Below, in pieces: positions 37,784 through 46,597 of a stretch of 64,000 bases of DNA. The notes under the pieces are model-generated. The model saw nothing but the letters and a program-made list of their open reading frames with translations, was not told where the DNA came from and did not search any database. The DNA is from an uncultured Tateyamaria sp. (GTDB taxonomy: Bacteria; Pseudomonadota; Alphaproteobacteria; Rhodobacterales; Rhodobacteraceae). How positions within the stretch are numbered: position 1 is the stretch's first letter; each line of letters begins with the position of its first letter. Location of the stretch: the NCBI GenBank assembly GCA_947501275.1, contig CANMVD010000004.1:310001-374000 (forward strand). The letters run 5' to 3'. A program made the position numbers and the translations under genes.

Positions 37784-38676
37784 GAAGTCACCATGCTTGT
37801 CTGAAGGGTATCTTGCCACCGATCTGGCAGCCGCCCCATACGCGTTTCGATATCGTCATATTGCGGGCGCAGCAATGCGGCAAGTCGCGCCCGCTCGATC
37901 GGGGTGATCAATGTGCCCGCGCCTGCGTTCACCTTTTCCTGCGGCCCTGTCAGCGGGGCGTCAAAGCCAAGGAAGGCAGCAAGTCGTGAAAGAGTTTCGC
38001 TCTGGAACAGTTCCTCGAAAAAGATCACGAGACGCTGCCGCTCGGGAACAACTGCACTCAGGCGTGACAGCGTACCGGCGTAATCAGATCGCCCGCGCTC
38101 GGGCGAGTCGGCGTTATGCATTACTTCGTCCAAAAGGGTCGCGCGCGCAGCATTCGCCTCAACCCCTTTCAGGGCACGGCGGGCAAGCGTCATTCCGATG
38201 TTCGACCAGAGGCGGTCCACTGGGTCCCGCAGGACCATCAGGAACTTGGTGTTGCCCGCGTTCAACGATGCCATACGGCCAAAGCTGTCTTCGCTCAGCA
38301 TGGCATAGCCGGGCGTTATGTCGGCTACCACTTTGTGCCCAGGCCGAGCCCTGCGCAACAGCAGCTTTTCATAAAGCGCGTCGTTGCGCCGTTGCGCCGC
38401 GACCAGACCAACCCAGCGGTCGATCTCTTCGACACGCGCGACGGCGCGTTGCCGTGCGCGCGGGTTTGTTGCCTGCGCCATTGCGGTGCGCGCCTCTGTG
38501 CGCACTCTGATCATCTGGTCCAGCGTCCAGATTGATGTTTTCGCCTCAAGGCTGTCGAAATAGTGGAGTTCTTTCAGAGGTGGCATCGCAGCCTCGGGGT
38601 GGGCGCGCAACGCCTTGGACAGCCATGTCGTGCCTGCCTTGGCCGCCCCGATCCCATATAGAAAGGCTGCCGCCAT
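37780..38676 (-). CDS. Sulfotransferase family protein (copy 1, nuoC-nuoD gap)
   Basis: A 298-residue PAPS-dependent sulfotransferase of the NodH/heparan-sulfotransferase-like type. The 5'-phosphosulfate loop is at the N terminus ([18 protein letters not shown]), and the 3'-phosphate site is [16 protein letters not shown] near residue 135-150. It is the most divergent of the three copies here. It has no signal peptide or membrane segment. ATG 38676 lies 2 bases past the stop of the 57-residue membrane protein; the stop overlaps nuoD. The acceptor (polysaccharide, lipid or small molecule) cannot be told. Confidence 0.88.
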   Translation of the reverse strand: MAAAFLYGIGAAKAGTTWLSKALRAHPEAAMPPLKELHYFDSLEAKTSIWTLDQMIRVRTEARTAMAQATNPRARQRAVARVEEIDRWVGLVAAQRRNDALYEKLLLRRARPGHKVVADITPGYAMLSEDSFGRMASLNAGNTKFLMVLRDPVDRLWSNIGMTLARRALKGVEANAARATLLDEVMHNADSPERGRSDYAGTLSRLSAVVPERQRLVIFFEELFQSETLSRLAAFLGFDAPLTGPQEKVNAGAGTLITPIERARLAALLRPQYDDIETRMGRLPDRWQDTLQTSMVTS

Positions 38677-38678
38677 GC

Positions 38679-38852
38679 TCAGCGGCGCTCCAGCTCTTGC
38701 AGCTTGATCGCCATGAACCACAACATCGCAATGGTTCCAATCGGCACCACGCAAATGATGGCCCAGTACTGGTTGATGCCGAAATGGGGCAGCAGCTTGA
38801 ACATCGGAACGACAGTTGCCGCTGCAATCAGGATCCAGATCAGCAGGTTCAT
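38679..38852 (-). CDS. 57-residue membrane protein after nuoC
   Basis: A short ORF starting [20 protein letters not shown] with a second hydrophobic stretch ([20 protein letters not shown]) and a charged end (KLQELERR): two predicted membrane helices. ATG overlaps the nuoC stop (ATGA) and its own stop is 2 bases before the sulfotransferase start, so it is clearly placed in the translation chain. I know of unassigned small ORFs at such places in Rhodobacter nuo operons, but not of a function. It is too short to be found by most length cut-offs. Confidence 0.72.
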   Translation of the reverse strand: MNLLIWILIAAATVVPMFKLLPHFGINQYWAIICVVPIGTIAMLWFMAIKLQELERR

Positions 38853-39472
38853 GACTTGGCTTCCTTTTCCTTTTCATCGCCGGGCAGGATATATTCAGCG
38901 CCTTCCCACGGGCTCATGAAGTCAAATTGACGGTATTCCTGAACAAGACTGACGGGCTCATAAACCACGCGCTTTTCAACTTCGTCATAGCGGACTTCGG
39001 TATAGCCCGTTGTCGGGAAATCCTTACGCAGCGGATAGCCGCGAAAGCCGTAATCCGTCAGGATGCGCCGCAAATCCGGGTGCCCCGAAAACAGGATTCC
39101 GAACATATCGAACACTTCGCGCTCGAACCAGTTGGCCGACGGGTGAATGTCCACGATCGAGGGCACCATTTGATCTTCCCGGATCGACACGCGCAGGCGA
39201 ATGCGGTGGTTCTGGTACATCGACAACATGTGGTAGACGACGTCAAAGCGTTTGGAGCGACCCGGATAGTCGACACCGGTGATGTCCACGAGCGTCGAGA
39301 ACTTGCATGTCGCGTCCGTCTTCAAAAACTCCACAAACCCCGTGAGGCTTGACGGTGCCACGTCCACATTCAGCTCATCCTGGGTCACATCCCACGCCAG
39401 CACGCAGTCAGGGCGCTTGGCCTCAAGATAGGACCCGAGTTCTGTCATTTGGTTGGCAAGATCACTTGGCAT
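38849..39472 (-). CDS. nuoC: NADH-quinone oxidoreductase subunit C
   Basis: A 207-residue 30-kDa-type subunit. Family pattern: [60 protein letters not shown] and [18 protein letters not shown]. The start ATG 39472 lies inside the 3' end of sulfotransferase copy 2 (11-base overlap), so nuoC expression depends at least partly on translation of that gene. The length is normal. Confidence 0.97.
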   Translation of the reverse strand: MPSDLANQMTELGSYLEAKRPDCVLAWDVTQDELNVDVAPSSLTGFVEFLKTDATCKFSTLVDITGVDYPGRSKRFDVVYHMLSMYQNHRIRLRVSIREDQMVPSIVDIHPSANWFEREVFDMFGILFSGHPDLRRILTDYGFRGYPLRKDFPTTGYTEVRYDEVEKRVVYEPVSLVQEYRQFDFMSPWEGAEYILPGDEKEKEAKS

Positions 39473-40487
39473 GGCTCAATTTCTCCATTTCCGGGTCAAA
39501 TAGCCCCATCTCTTTTAAACGGTCAATGCGCGACTGCCAGCGTGGGGGCAAGGCCGCCTCTGAGAAAAGAGCCGCACAATGTGAATATTGCGGGGCCAAA
39601 CGGCGCAAGAAACCTGCTCCAATCTGGGGTGGCAGAGGCAAACCAACACCTTGGTTCTGCGGTTGATCCGGTACAACAAAGTCAGCCGAGATGCCCAAAA
39701 ATGCGCAGATCTGGGCGATGCTCTCGCGCTCGAACAATGTCTCAAAGAAAGTAACGCAGACTTGCTCTTCGGGCAGGTTTGCAAGTGTGTTCAGGGTATG
39801 CACATAGTCAGAACGGCCATTGACCTTGGTTGATCGTTTGTTGGCAAACGCGTCTGCCATGGCATGGGCATTGGATGCGATTTGGCTTTGAACTTGGCTG
39901 TGTCCACGCACCACCGTGCGTGCGCCTTGAAGCATGCGTACCGCACGACGATAATACGGCATCCGGCCGAGCGGGTCACGATAACGGGGGACTGCGCCCG
40001 CTTTGCGTGTTGCAGACATCCGCATCGACGACCACAATCTGTCTACAGGATCCCGTAAGACAAACAGAAAACGCGCACGGGGAGACACGGACAGAATATC
40101 GGCAATACCGTCCTTATCCAGCATCGCGTATGCTGGCGTAAAATCGCACAGATACCGTGGCTGATCAGCGCCGTAGTTCAAAAAGGCCAGATAGGCGCGA
40201 TGACCGGAGCCGGTCGAATTGTACATGTCATTGCGCAGATATGCGACGCGCAGCCTGTCAAAAAAGGCTCCAATGACGGTGTGCGCTGCTTTCAATCCAA
40301 CGGTGAGGGTCCGAGATGGAAGCCGATTGCGCGTCAGTCCGTGGCGGACATCGAAATAGTGCACTTCCTTGCGGGGGGAAAAGTGGAGGTCGGTGTGTGA
40401 GCTAAACAATTCGGCAAGCCAAGTGGTGCCGGCCTTTTGCGCGCCAAGGCAAATGAATAGATCGGGCTGCGGCGTGCAAGATGCCAT
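39462..40487 (-). CDS. Sulfotransferase family protein (copy 2, before nuoC)
   Basis: A 341-residue sulfotransferase with [19 protein letters not shown] (PAPS 5' loop), [11 protein letters not shown] and [18 protein letters not shown] (3'-phosphate site), and the C-terminal [18 protein letters not shown]. It is closely related to copy 3 directly upstream, which argues for tandem duplication. The start is ambiguous: ATG 40487 gives a 16-base gap to copy 3 and is used; ATG 40523 (MFSKLDKFG) would overlap copy 3 by 20 bases. The 3' end overlaps nuoC by 11 bases. Confidence 0.88.
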   Translation of the reverse strand: MASCTPQPDLFICLGAQKAGTTWLAELFSSHTDLHFSPRKEVHYFDVRHGLTRNRLPSRTLTVGLKAAHTVIGAFFDRLRVAYLRNDMYNSTGSGHRAYLAFLNYGADQPRYLCDFTPAYAMLDKDGIADILSVSPRARFLFVLRDPVDRLWSSMRMSATRKAGAVPRYRDPLGRMPYYRRAVRMLQGARTVVRGHSQVQSQIASNAHAMADAFANKRSTKVNGRSDYVHTLNTLANLPEEQVCVTFFETLFERESIAQICAFLGISADFVVPDQPQNQGVGLPLPPQIGAGFLRRLAPQYSHCAALFSEAALPPRWQSRIDRLKEMGLFDPEMEKLSHAK

Positions 40488-40503
40488 GCTGTTTGAACCA
40501 AAC

Positions 40504-41523
40504 TTATCCAACTTGCTGAACATTTGTCGGGTCAAACAGGCCCAATTCCTTGAGCCGCCCAATCCGCGATTGCCACCGTTCAGGCAGCGCCGTTTCTCCA
40601 AATTTCGCAGCGCAGAAATTGTATTGCGGCGCAAGACGGGACAGGAACCCATCCAACTGGTCTTTGGGGAAGGCGATTGGCGCGCCTTCGTTCTCTTTTT
40701 CGTCCATGGCGGCCTTGATTGTCGGCACACCAAGGAAGTCACAGATGCGTTTCATCGCTTCGGGGGTAAACAGCGTCTCGAAGAATTCGTAATGCAAGTT
40801 GTCGCGCCCAACAGCGCCTTCCATGTCTCGGATCGTCCGGTCATAGGATGAACGCCCGGGCATTGTGCCCCGCTTGGCCTGTTTGACAAACTTCACAGCT
40901 GATGCCGTCGCTAGATCCTGTGCCGTCTTTGCGCGACCCAGTCCCACGGCACTCCGAATGCCGCCACCTTTTTCAGATTGGATAGAGGCCCGCCGCCGCG
41001 CGCTCATCCGCATGGCAGACCACAGGCGATCCACAGGATCACGCATCAAGAACAAGTAACGGCTGTGCGGAACCACCCGCGCCATTTCCTCAAACGCATT
41101 CCGGCTCATATGCGCATAGGCAGGTGTGAAATCACAGATATAGCGCTGCCCGGCGTAGCCGAGCCGCAGATAGTCCAGATAGGGCGTATGATCCTCAAAG
41201 CCGTTGTTGAACATCCGCAAATGCATGAAGTTCGTTTCAGCCTCGGCAAAGGCCGCATCAAAGTCCGGTCCCGGTTCATCCGGCAGGTTCTTGATGGATT
41301 GTAACAGCCGCGCCTTGTTGCGGCTGTAGGACATTGGGTCGTGACCATCCAGCACTTCGAAATAATGCACTTCTTTGCGCGGGGCGAAATGCAGATCGGG
41401 GTGTGCGCGCAGATTGGCCTCAAGCCATGTGGTGCCAGCCTTTTGCGCACCGATACAAATCAACAGTTCTGGCTGCGCATCCTGCGCTGCCCTGCCCTCG
41501 TTGACATGCTCATGTGTGTTCAT
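40504..41523 (-). CDS. Sulfotransferase family protein (copy 3, after nuoB)
   Basis: A 339-residue sulfotransferase. PAPS 5' loop [30 protein letters not shown], and 3'-phosphate site [18 protein letters not shown]. The C terminus (ERWQSRIGRLKELGLFDP) matches copy 2. Start ATG 41523, 39 bases after the nuoB stop. No signal or membrane segment, so it is cytosolic and acts with PAPS made in the cytoplasm. Its product may be a sulfated cell-surface sugar or lipid, as is known for this family, but nothing in the window confirms the acceptor. Confidence 0.9.
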   Translation of the reverse strand: MNTHEHVNEGRAAQDAQPELLICIGAQKAGTTWLEANLRAHPDLHFAPRKEVHYFEVLDGHDPMSYSRNKARLLQSIKNLPDEPGPDFDAAFAEAETNFMHLRMFNNGFEDHTPYLDYLRLGYAGQRYICDFTPAYAHMSRNAFEEMARVVPHSRYLFLMRDPVDRLWSAMRMSARRRASIQSEKGGGIRSAVGLGRAKTAQDLATASAVKFVKQAKRGTMPGRSSYDRTIRDMEGAVGRDNLHYEFFETLFTPEAMKRICDFLGVPTIKAAMDEKENEGAPIAFPKDQLDGFLSRLAPQYNFCAAKFGETALPERWQSRIGRLKELGLFDPTNVQQVG

Positions 41524-41562
41524 CGCAAAAGACGCTCCTTGGCGCCGCTTGCCCGCAAATCT

Positions 41563-42464
<902 letters not shown>

Positions 42465-42933
42465 GGTTGGCTCCTTTTCTGCGCGCCTCATTCGGGCACG
42501 CGCGGTCAAGTGGCTCTTTTGACTGGTCCGGGTTTACGCGCACCATCCGGCAGGGTCAACAAACCAAGCCACAACTCGCACGATTCCTGCCGAGAGATAT
42601 CGCCGCAGGTCGTGACCGCAACAGAGGCTTGCGGTTTTGTGGCCAAACCAGCGCTTTGTTACGCGGGAAGAGTTAAGCAAAACCTTTCATGAGGACACGT
42701 GTTTTTTGACGGGTTGCGGTCGCTCCGCGCACTTTTTTGTTTTGCCAATTGTTTGTGCGAAAAGAGGTCGGCCCCGATAAAACGACCCCGTCTATTTTTG
42801 ACCCGGGTCGCCATGCCTTGCCGTGGCACACAGTTCAGCCTTTTTTCTTTGTTGGCAATCCCACCGCCTGATCAAACAGATTGATCCAGCACGCCGGGAA
42901 TGGGCGCGACGTGTATGCCGCGCCCTATTGTCA
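42465..42933. other. Leader and promoter region upstream of nuoA
   Basis: These 469 bases separate the DUF1330 gene from nuoA. No supportable ORF or RNA gene is seen. A T-rich stretch (around 42700-42745 and 42840-42855) may include the terminator of the DUF1330 gene or promoter parts. The AT-rich parts and one possible sigma-70-like pair (42531-42559) suggest that the nuo promoter or promoters lie here. Confidence 0.5.
42531..42559 (-). promoter_or_regulatory. Possible sigma-70-type promoter for the nuo operon
   Basis: On the minus strand TTGACC (42554-42559) and TAAACC (42531-42536) are 17 bases apart, and nuoA starts about 67 bases further on. The -35 is good and the -10 weak, so this is a suggestion only. 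Confidence 0.3.
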
Positions 42934-43215
42934 TCAGAACAAGAGGATGTCGGACGACCCTGCCCCGTGCCGCAGAGCGTGGATGTCGGCCAGATCCGGG
43001 TCGCCTGCCCATGCTTCGGCGGCCGCACGATCAGGGAAGCGCAACAGCGCCATGACATCCGGCACAATGGGCTGTCCCTCCAACACCTGCGGTTCAGGGG
43101 ATGCCTGCACAACCTCCCCACCATGACGCGCCAACGCGGCGGCGGCTTTCTCGCGGTATTGGCCAAGACTGTCAGGGTTGGTGACACGGATCATCGCGAC
43201 AGCATGCGTTGTCAT
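42934..43215 (-). CDS. DUF1330-family protein
   Basis: A 93-residue protein with the ferredoxin-like dimeric alpha-beta fold of the DUF1330 family: AVAMIRVTNPDSLGQYREKA, VLEGQPIVPDVMALLRFPDR, and a final helix around AEAWAGDPDLADIHALR. The function of the family is unknown. It is divergent from the LysR gene at 43340 with 124 bases between, a typical setting for LysR control. It is transcribed in the nuo direction but 469 bases before nuoA, so probably separately. Confidence 0.88.
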   Translation of the reverse strand: MTTHAVAMIRVTNPDSLGQYREKAAAALARHGGEVVQASPEPQVLEGQPIVPDVMALLRFPDRAAAEAWAGDPDLADIHALRHGAGSSDILLF

Positions 43216-43270
43216 TGGGTATCCTTTCCATATTGCGGATCAAATTGCAGAACCGACCCTAGCGCCCTCT

Positions 43271-43286
43271 TGTTTGAGCGAAAACA
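43271..43286. promoter_or_regulatory. Possible LysR site between DUF1330 gene and LysR gene
   Basis: TGTTT-GAGCGA-AAACA, 5-base arms with a 6-base centre, in the divergent intergenic region. Arm length and T/A content fit a LysR-type recognition site, but the match is short. Confidence 0.3.
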
Positions 43287-43339
43287 GAGGATAGATGAGC
43301 AGGGTCTGTGCAAAAATAATCAGGGCAAGGAGCAAAGAC

Positions 43340-44218
43340 ATGACAGACTGGGACGATTTGCGCTTTGTGCTTGAAACGGTGCGCTGTGGTGGGCTGAGCG
43401 GCGCGGCGCGTGCCTTGGGGGTCAATCACGCGACCGTTGCGCGCAGGATCACCGCCGCTGAAACCGCACTTGGCACACAGCTTTTTGATCGACGCCCAAC
43501 GGGCTACGTGCCGACAGAAGCAGGCGAGGACGCCGCGCGCGCAGGCGAAGCGGTCGAGGCGCGCCACGCGGCTCTCGGCCGAGCCATTGCAGCGCGCGAC
43601 GCCAGCATCACCGGTACCCTGACGGTCACAGCCCCGCAATTGCTGATCCAACGCGGGCTGGCACCCATCCTCGGGGCATTCTGCGCAGAATACCCCGGCG
43701 TATCGTTGAAGGTGCTGGGGGCAAACACCCCCCTGAACCTCGCGCACCGCGAAGCGGATGTGGCCATCCGCATCTCGGACACGCCGGACCCGGATCTTGT
43801 GGGACGTCAGGTGGCAACGCAAAACTCAGGCGTTTTTGCCAGCCACGACTATCTCAAGCGGCTGGAACAGAATCCTGACAAGCGGTTGGATTGGCTGCGT
43901 TTTGTTCACTGGGAGGGCGCACCAAAATCGGTGCAAGACGTCTATCCCAACCTGCATGTGCAAATGCATCTGGATGACATGGTGGCGATGTTGGGGGCAG
44001 TCGCAGCGGGGTTGGGCGCGACCCGGATGCCCTGTTTTCTGGGCGACACGGACCCCGAGCTGGCGCGTGTCCCGGGCATAGGGTTGATGCCTTACCCGTC
44101 TATTTGGGTCCTGACCCATGCCGATCTGCGACATGTGCCGCGCATCGCTGCGTTCACCCAGTTCGTGTCCGATGCGTTGCGCGCCAAACGGCCCATTTTT
44201 GCGGGCGAACAGGTCTAG
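43340..44218 (+). CDS. LysR-family transcriptional regulator
   Basis: A 292-residue LysR regulator. HTH: DLRFVLETVRCGGLSGAARA, then VNHATVARRITAAETALGTQ. The effector domain continues with TGTLTVTAPQLLIQRGLAPI and the DVAIRISDTPDPDLVGRQV region typical of the group that includes DsdC/GcvA-like regulators. AAGGAG stands before ATG 43340; 15 in-frame upstream codons are not needed. The stop overlaps the converging hydratase gene by 4 bases. It probably regulates the divergent DUF1330 gene; regulation of the liu-type operon is less likely because that operon starts 9 kb away. Confidence 0.88.
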   Translation: MTDWDDLRFVLETVRCGGLSGAARALGVNHATVARRITAAETALGTQLFDRRPTGYVPTEAGEDAARAGEAVEARHAALGRAIAARDASITGTLTVTAPQLLIQRGLAPILGAFCAEYPGVSLKVLGANTPLNLAHREADVAIRISDTPDPDLVGRQVATQNSGVFASHDYLKRLEQNPDKRLDWLRFVHWEGAPKSVQDVYPNLHVQMHLDDMVAMLGAVAAGLGATRMPCFLGDTDPELARVPGIGLMPYPSIWVLTHADLRHVPRIAAFTQFVSDALRAKRPIFAGEQV

Positions 44219-45006
44219 TTCTTGTCGCCCACCCATGGCGGTGACGTTTTGCCAAAGAACGCAGCAATTCCTGCGTCCGCCTCTGCGCTGGCCCACCTGT
44301 CCGACAGCGCCTTGATACTCATGTCGATGGTTCCGGCATCAATTGTGGGCCCAAGGCGGCGCGCGAGGGCCTTGGCCTCTGCCACCGCGCCGGGGGCACA
44401 GGCAAGATAAGGCGTGACTTCGGCTTCGACGGCGCTTTCCAAGTCCGCTAACGGCACGACGTTGGCCAACAGACCAAGGCGTTCCGCCTCGGCAGCGTCA
44501 AACAGGCGGGATGACATGAACACGCGCCGCGCGCGCCCTTCGCCCATGCGGGCCACGACATACGGACCGATGGTGGCCGGGATCAGGCCAAGGCGGGTCT
44601 CCGTCAGACCCATCTTGATGTGATCGGCCCCAATGGCGACATCGCACACCGCGGCCATGCCCACACCACCGCCAAAGGCATTGCCGTGCAAGGCGCCAAT
44701 CAGGGGTTTGGGCAGCGTATTCAATGCCTGCAACATATGCGCTAACGCCCCTGCTTCGCGCGCGCGGGTGTCCGGGTCGGCCTCCATCTGCGTGCGCATC
44801 CAGTTCAGATCACCACCCGCGCAAAAGCTTTTGCCATTGGCCCGCAAAACCACAACGCGCACAGCCGGATCAGACCCCAAAGCCTGCGCCGCATCCATGA
44901 CTTCACCGATCATGGCGGCGTTCAAGGCATTGTGCTTTTCGGGGCGGTTCAAAGTCAGGGACGCAACACCGCGTGCATCCATCGTGACATCAATTGTTTC
45001 GCTCAT
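44215..45006 (-). CDS. Enoyl-CoA hydratase family, methylglutaconyl-CoA hydratase candidate
   Basis: A 263-residue crotonase-fold enzyme. Oxyanion-hole and catalytic regions: SFCAGGDLNWMRTQME, LIGALHGNAFGGGVGMAAVC and MGLTETRLGLIPATIGPYVV with the catalytic Glu. By its place in the leucine-degradation operon it probably hydrates 3-methylglutaconyl-CoA to HMG-CoA, the step before the lyase encoded next to it. Crotonase substrates cannot be told from sequence alone. ATG 45006 is used; upstream codons are not family-like. It is 83 bases after the lyase gene and is the last gene of the operon. Confidence 0.88.
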   Translation of the reverse strand: MSETIDVTMDARGVASLTLNRPEKHNALNAAMIGEVMDAAQALGSDPAVRVVVLRANGKSFCAGGDLNWMRTQMEADPDTRAREAGALAHMLQALNTLPKPLIGALHGNAFGGGVGMAAVCDVAIGADHIKMGLTETRLGLIPATIGPYVVARMGEGRARRVFMSSRLFDAAEAERLGLLANVVPLADLESAVEAEVTPYLACAPGAVAEAKALARRLGPTIDAGTIDMSIKALSDRWASAEADAGIAAFFGKTSPPWVGDKN

Positions 45007-45089
45007 CGTCTTCCCTCTGAAGGCCTGTGCAAAAAAGCACTGCCGCAAACGCGTTTTGGTGGTCAAAAGCGCCTCGCGTTCCGCGCGAT

Positions 45090-45941
45090 CTAGCTGCGCA
45101 TCCCGCGTGCCATATTTGCGGCTTGCTCGATCACATCCAGATCAAGACCTGTCTCATAACCGAGCCGTTCCAGATGAGCGGCGACTGCCTCTGTCGCGAC
45201 GTTGCCCGCAGCACCCGGCGCAAACGGACACCCGCCCAAGCCGCCAACAGCGGCGTCAAACACGCGCACACCGAGGCTGAGTGCCGCATCAATATTGTCC
45301 ATCGCCCGTCCGCTCGTGTCATGAAAGTGCCCGGCAAGACGGCCAACAGGCACAACATCGCGCACAGCGAGTAGCATTCGTGCAATGCCATCAGGCGTCG
45401 CGCGCCCGATCGTGTCGCCCAACGACACTTCGTAACAGCCCATGGCAAACAGGCGATCAGCAACACGCGCCACGGCCTCGGGTGCGACGGGACCGTCATA
45501 GGGGCATTCAACCGTGCAAGACACATATCCGCGTACGGGCAAATCAACACTGCGCGCAGCGGCGATGACTGGCTCAAACTGCGCCAGTGCTTCATCCACG
45601 CTGACATTGATGTTGGCGCGCGAGAACCCCTCGCTGGCAGACCCGAATACGGCTACTTCGTCTGCCCCGGCGGCACGCGCATCCTCGTATCCGCGCATGT
45701 TCGGGGTCAGCGCGCCATAGCGTACACCCGGCGCCCGTGTGATCCCGGCCAGAACGTCAGCGCTGCCCGCCATCTGTGGCACCCATTTCGGGCTGACAAA
45801 GCTGGCACATTCAATCCGGGAAAACCCCGCCGCGCTCAGGAGATCCACCAATGCGACCTTGTCGGCCACCGAAATTTCGACCGGTTCGTTCTGCAGCCCG
45901 TCGCGCGGCCCCACTTCGTAAATTTCAACAGGACCCAGCAT
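45090..45941 (-). CDS. mvaB: Hydroxymethylglutaryl-CoA lyase
   Basis: A 283-residue TIM-barrel lyase that splits HMG-CoA into acetyl-CoA and acetoacetate, the last step of leucine breakdown. Signs: VEIYEVGPRDGLQNEPVEIS, CASFVSPKWVPQMAGS, YVSCTVECPYDGPV, GDTIGRATPDG, GHFHDTSGRAMDNIDAAL and the catalytic Cys loop VGGLGGCPFAPGAAGN. Start ATG 45941 has GGAGG at ideal distance and overlaps the GST stop by one base (TGATG). Confidence 0.95.
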   Translation of the reverse strand: MLGPVEIYEVGPRDGLQNEPVEISVADKVALVDLLSAAGFSRIECASFVSPKWVPQMAGSADVLAGITRAPGVRYGALTPNMRGYEDARAAGADEVAVFGSASEGFSRANINVSVDEALAQFEPVIAAARSVDLPVRGYVSCTVECPYDGPVAPEAVARVADRLFAMGCYEVSLGDTIGRATPDGIARMLLAVRDVVPVGRLAGHFHDTSGRAMDNIDAALSLGVRVFDAAVGGLGGCPFAPGAAGNVATEAVAAHLERLGYETGLDLDVIEQAANMARGMRS

Positions 45942-46597
45942 CACACCTCCCATGCCGCATAAAACGGCTTGTCATAAAGACGCGCGCCAGCCTCAGGCAG
46001 GCTTTGGACGAAGGCAGGTCGCGCAGTCAACGAGTCGTACCAAGCTTGCACCTTGGGGTATGGATCAAGACTTGCAAAGTGGCGCGCCATGTAAACCGCC
46101 TGCCCCACGGAAATGTCCGCCGCAGAAAACCCAGCTTTCAGCAGGTAAGAACCGCTTTCGGACAGCCGCGCTTCGATGGCTGCATAGCATTTGCCAACAC
46201 GCGCCGCCTCAAGCTTCATCACGATAGGGCTGCGCATTGTATCGTCATACAGGGCGACATGCTGTTGAGTCAGGGCCGCGGTATGCTGGCTGATCGTTTC
46301 GGAAAAATGCACCCACACCAACCACGCCACCCGTTCCGGAGATCCGGGACTGCGCCCCAACCCGTCCGGGCTGAACCGCTCGCAGAGATATTCGGTGATC
46401 GCGCCAGTCTCGAACATGCAGGCGCCGTCGATTTCGAGGGCCGGGACGCGCCCGGCCGGGTTCAGTCGCAGGTAGCTTGTGTCGCGCAGGGATTTGTCAA
46501 AGGCGTGGGTCGCAACTTCAAAGTCCACGCCCAGCTCATGCAGCAACCACAAGGAGCGCATGGACCGCGTTTGAGGGCAATGATGAAGCCGGATCAT
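45941..46597 (-). CDS. Glutathione S-transferase family protein
   Basis: A 218-residue GST. N-terminal thioredoxin-like domain: IRLHHCPQTRSMRSLWLLHE, with the cis-Pro region GRVPALEIDGACMFETGAI; the C-terminal domain is helical (YLLKAGFSAADISVGQAVYM). The gene overlaps MCC alpha by 4 bases and the lyase by one. A GST here is not required for leucine degradation; it may protect against or remove reactive enoyl-CoA or aldehyde side products, which is inference from place only. Confidence 0.9.
   Translation of the reverse strand: MIRLHHCPQTRSMRSLWLLHELGVDFEVATHAFDKSLRDTSYLRLNPAGRVPALEIDGACMFETGAITEYLCERFSPDGLGRSPGSPERVAWLVWVHFSETISQHTAALTQQHVALYDDTMRSPIVMKLEAARVGKCYAAIEARLSESGSYLLKAGFSAADISVGQAVYMARHFASLDPYPKVQAWYDSLTARPAFVQSLPEAGARLYDKPFYAAWEV

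Noticed and set aside
42510-42884. Two short plus-strand ORFs (about 60 codons each) in the nuoA leader
   Set aside because: They have no good ribosome binding site, no family character and opposite orientation; the region is better explained as promoter and leader.
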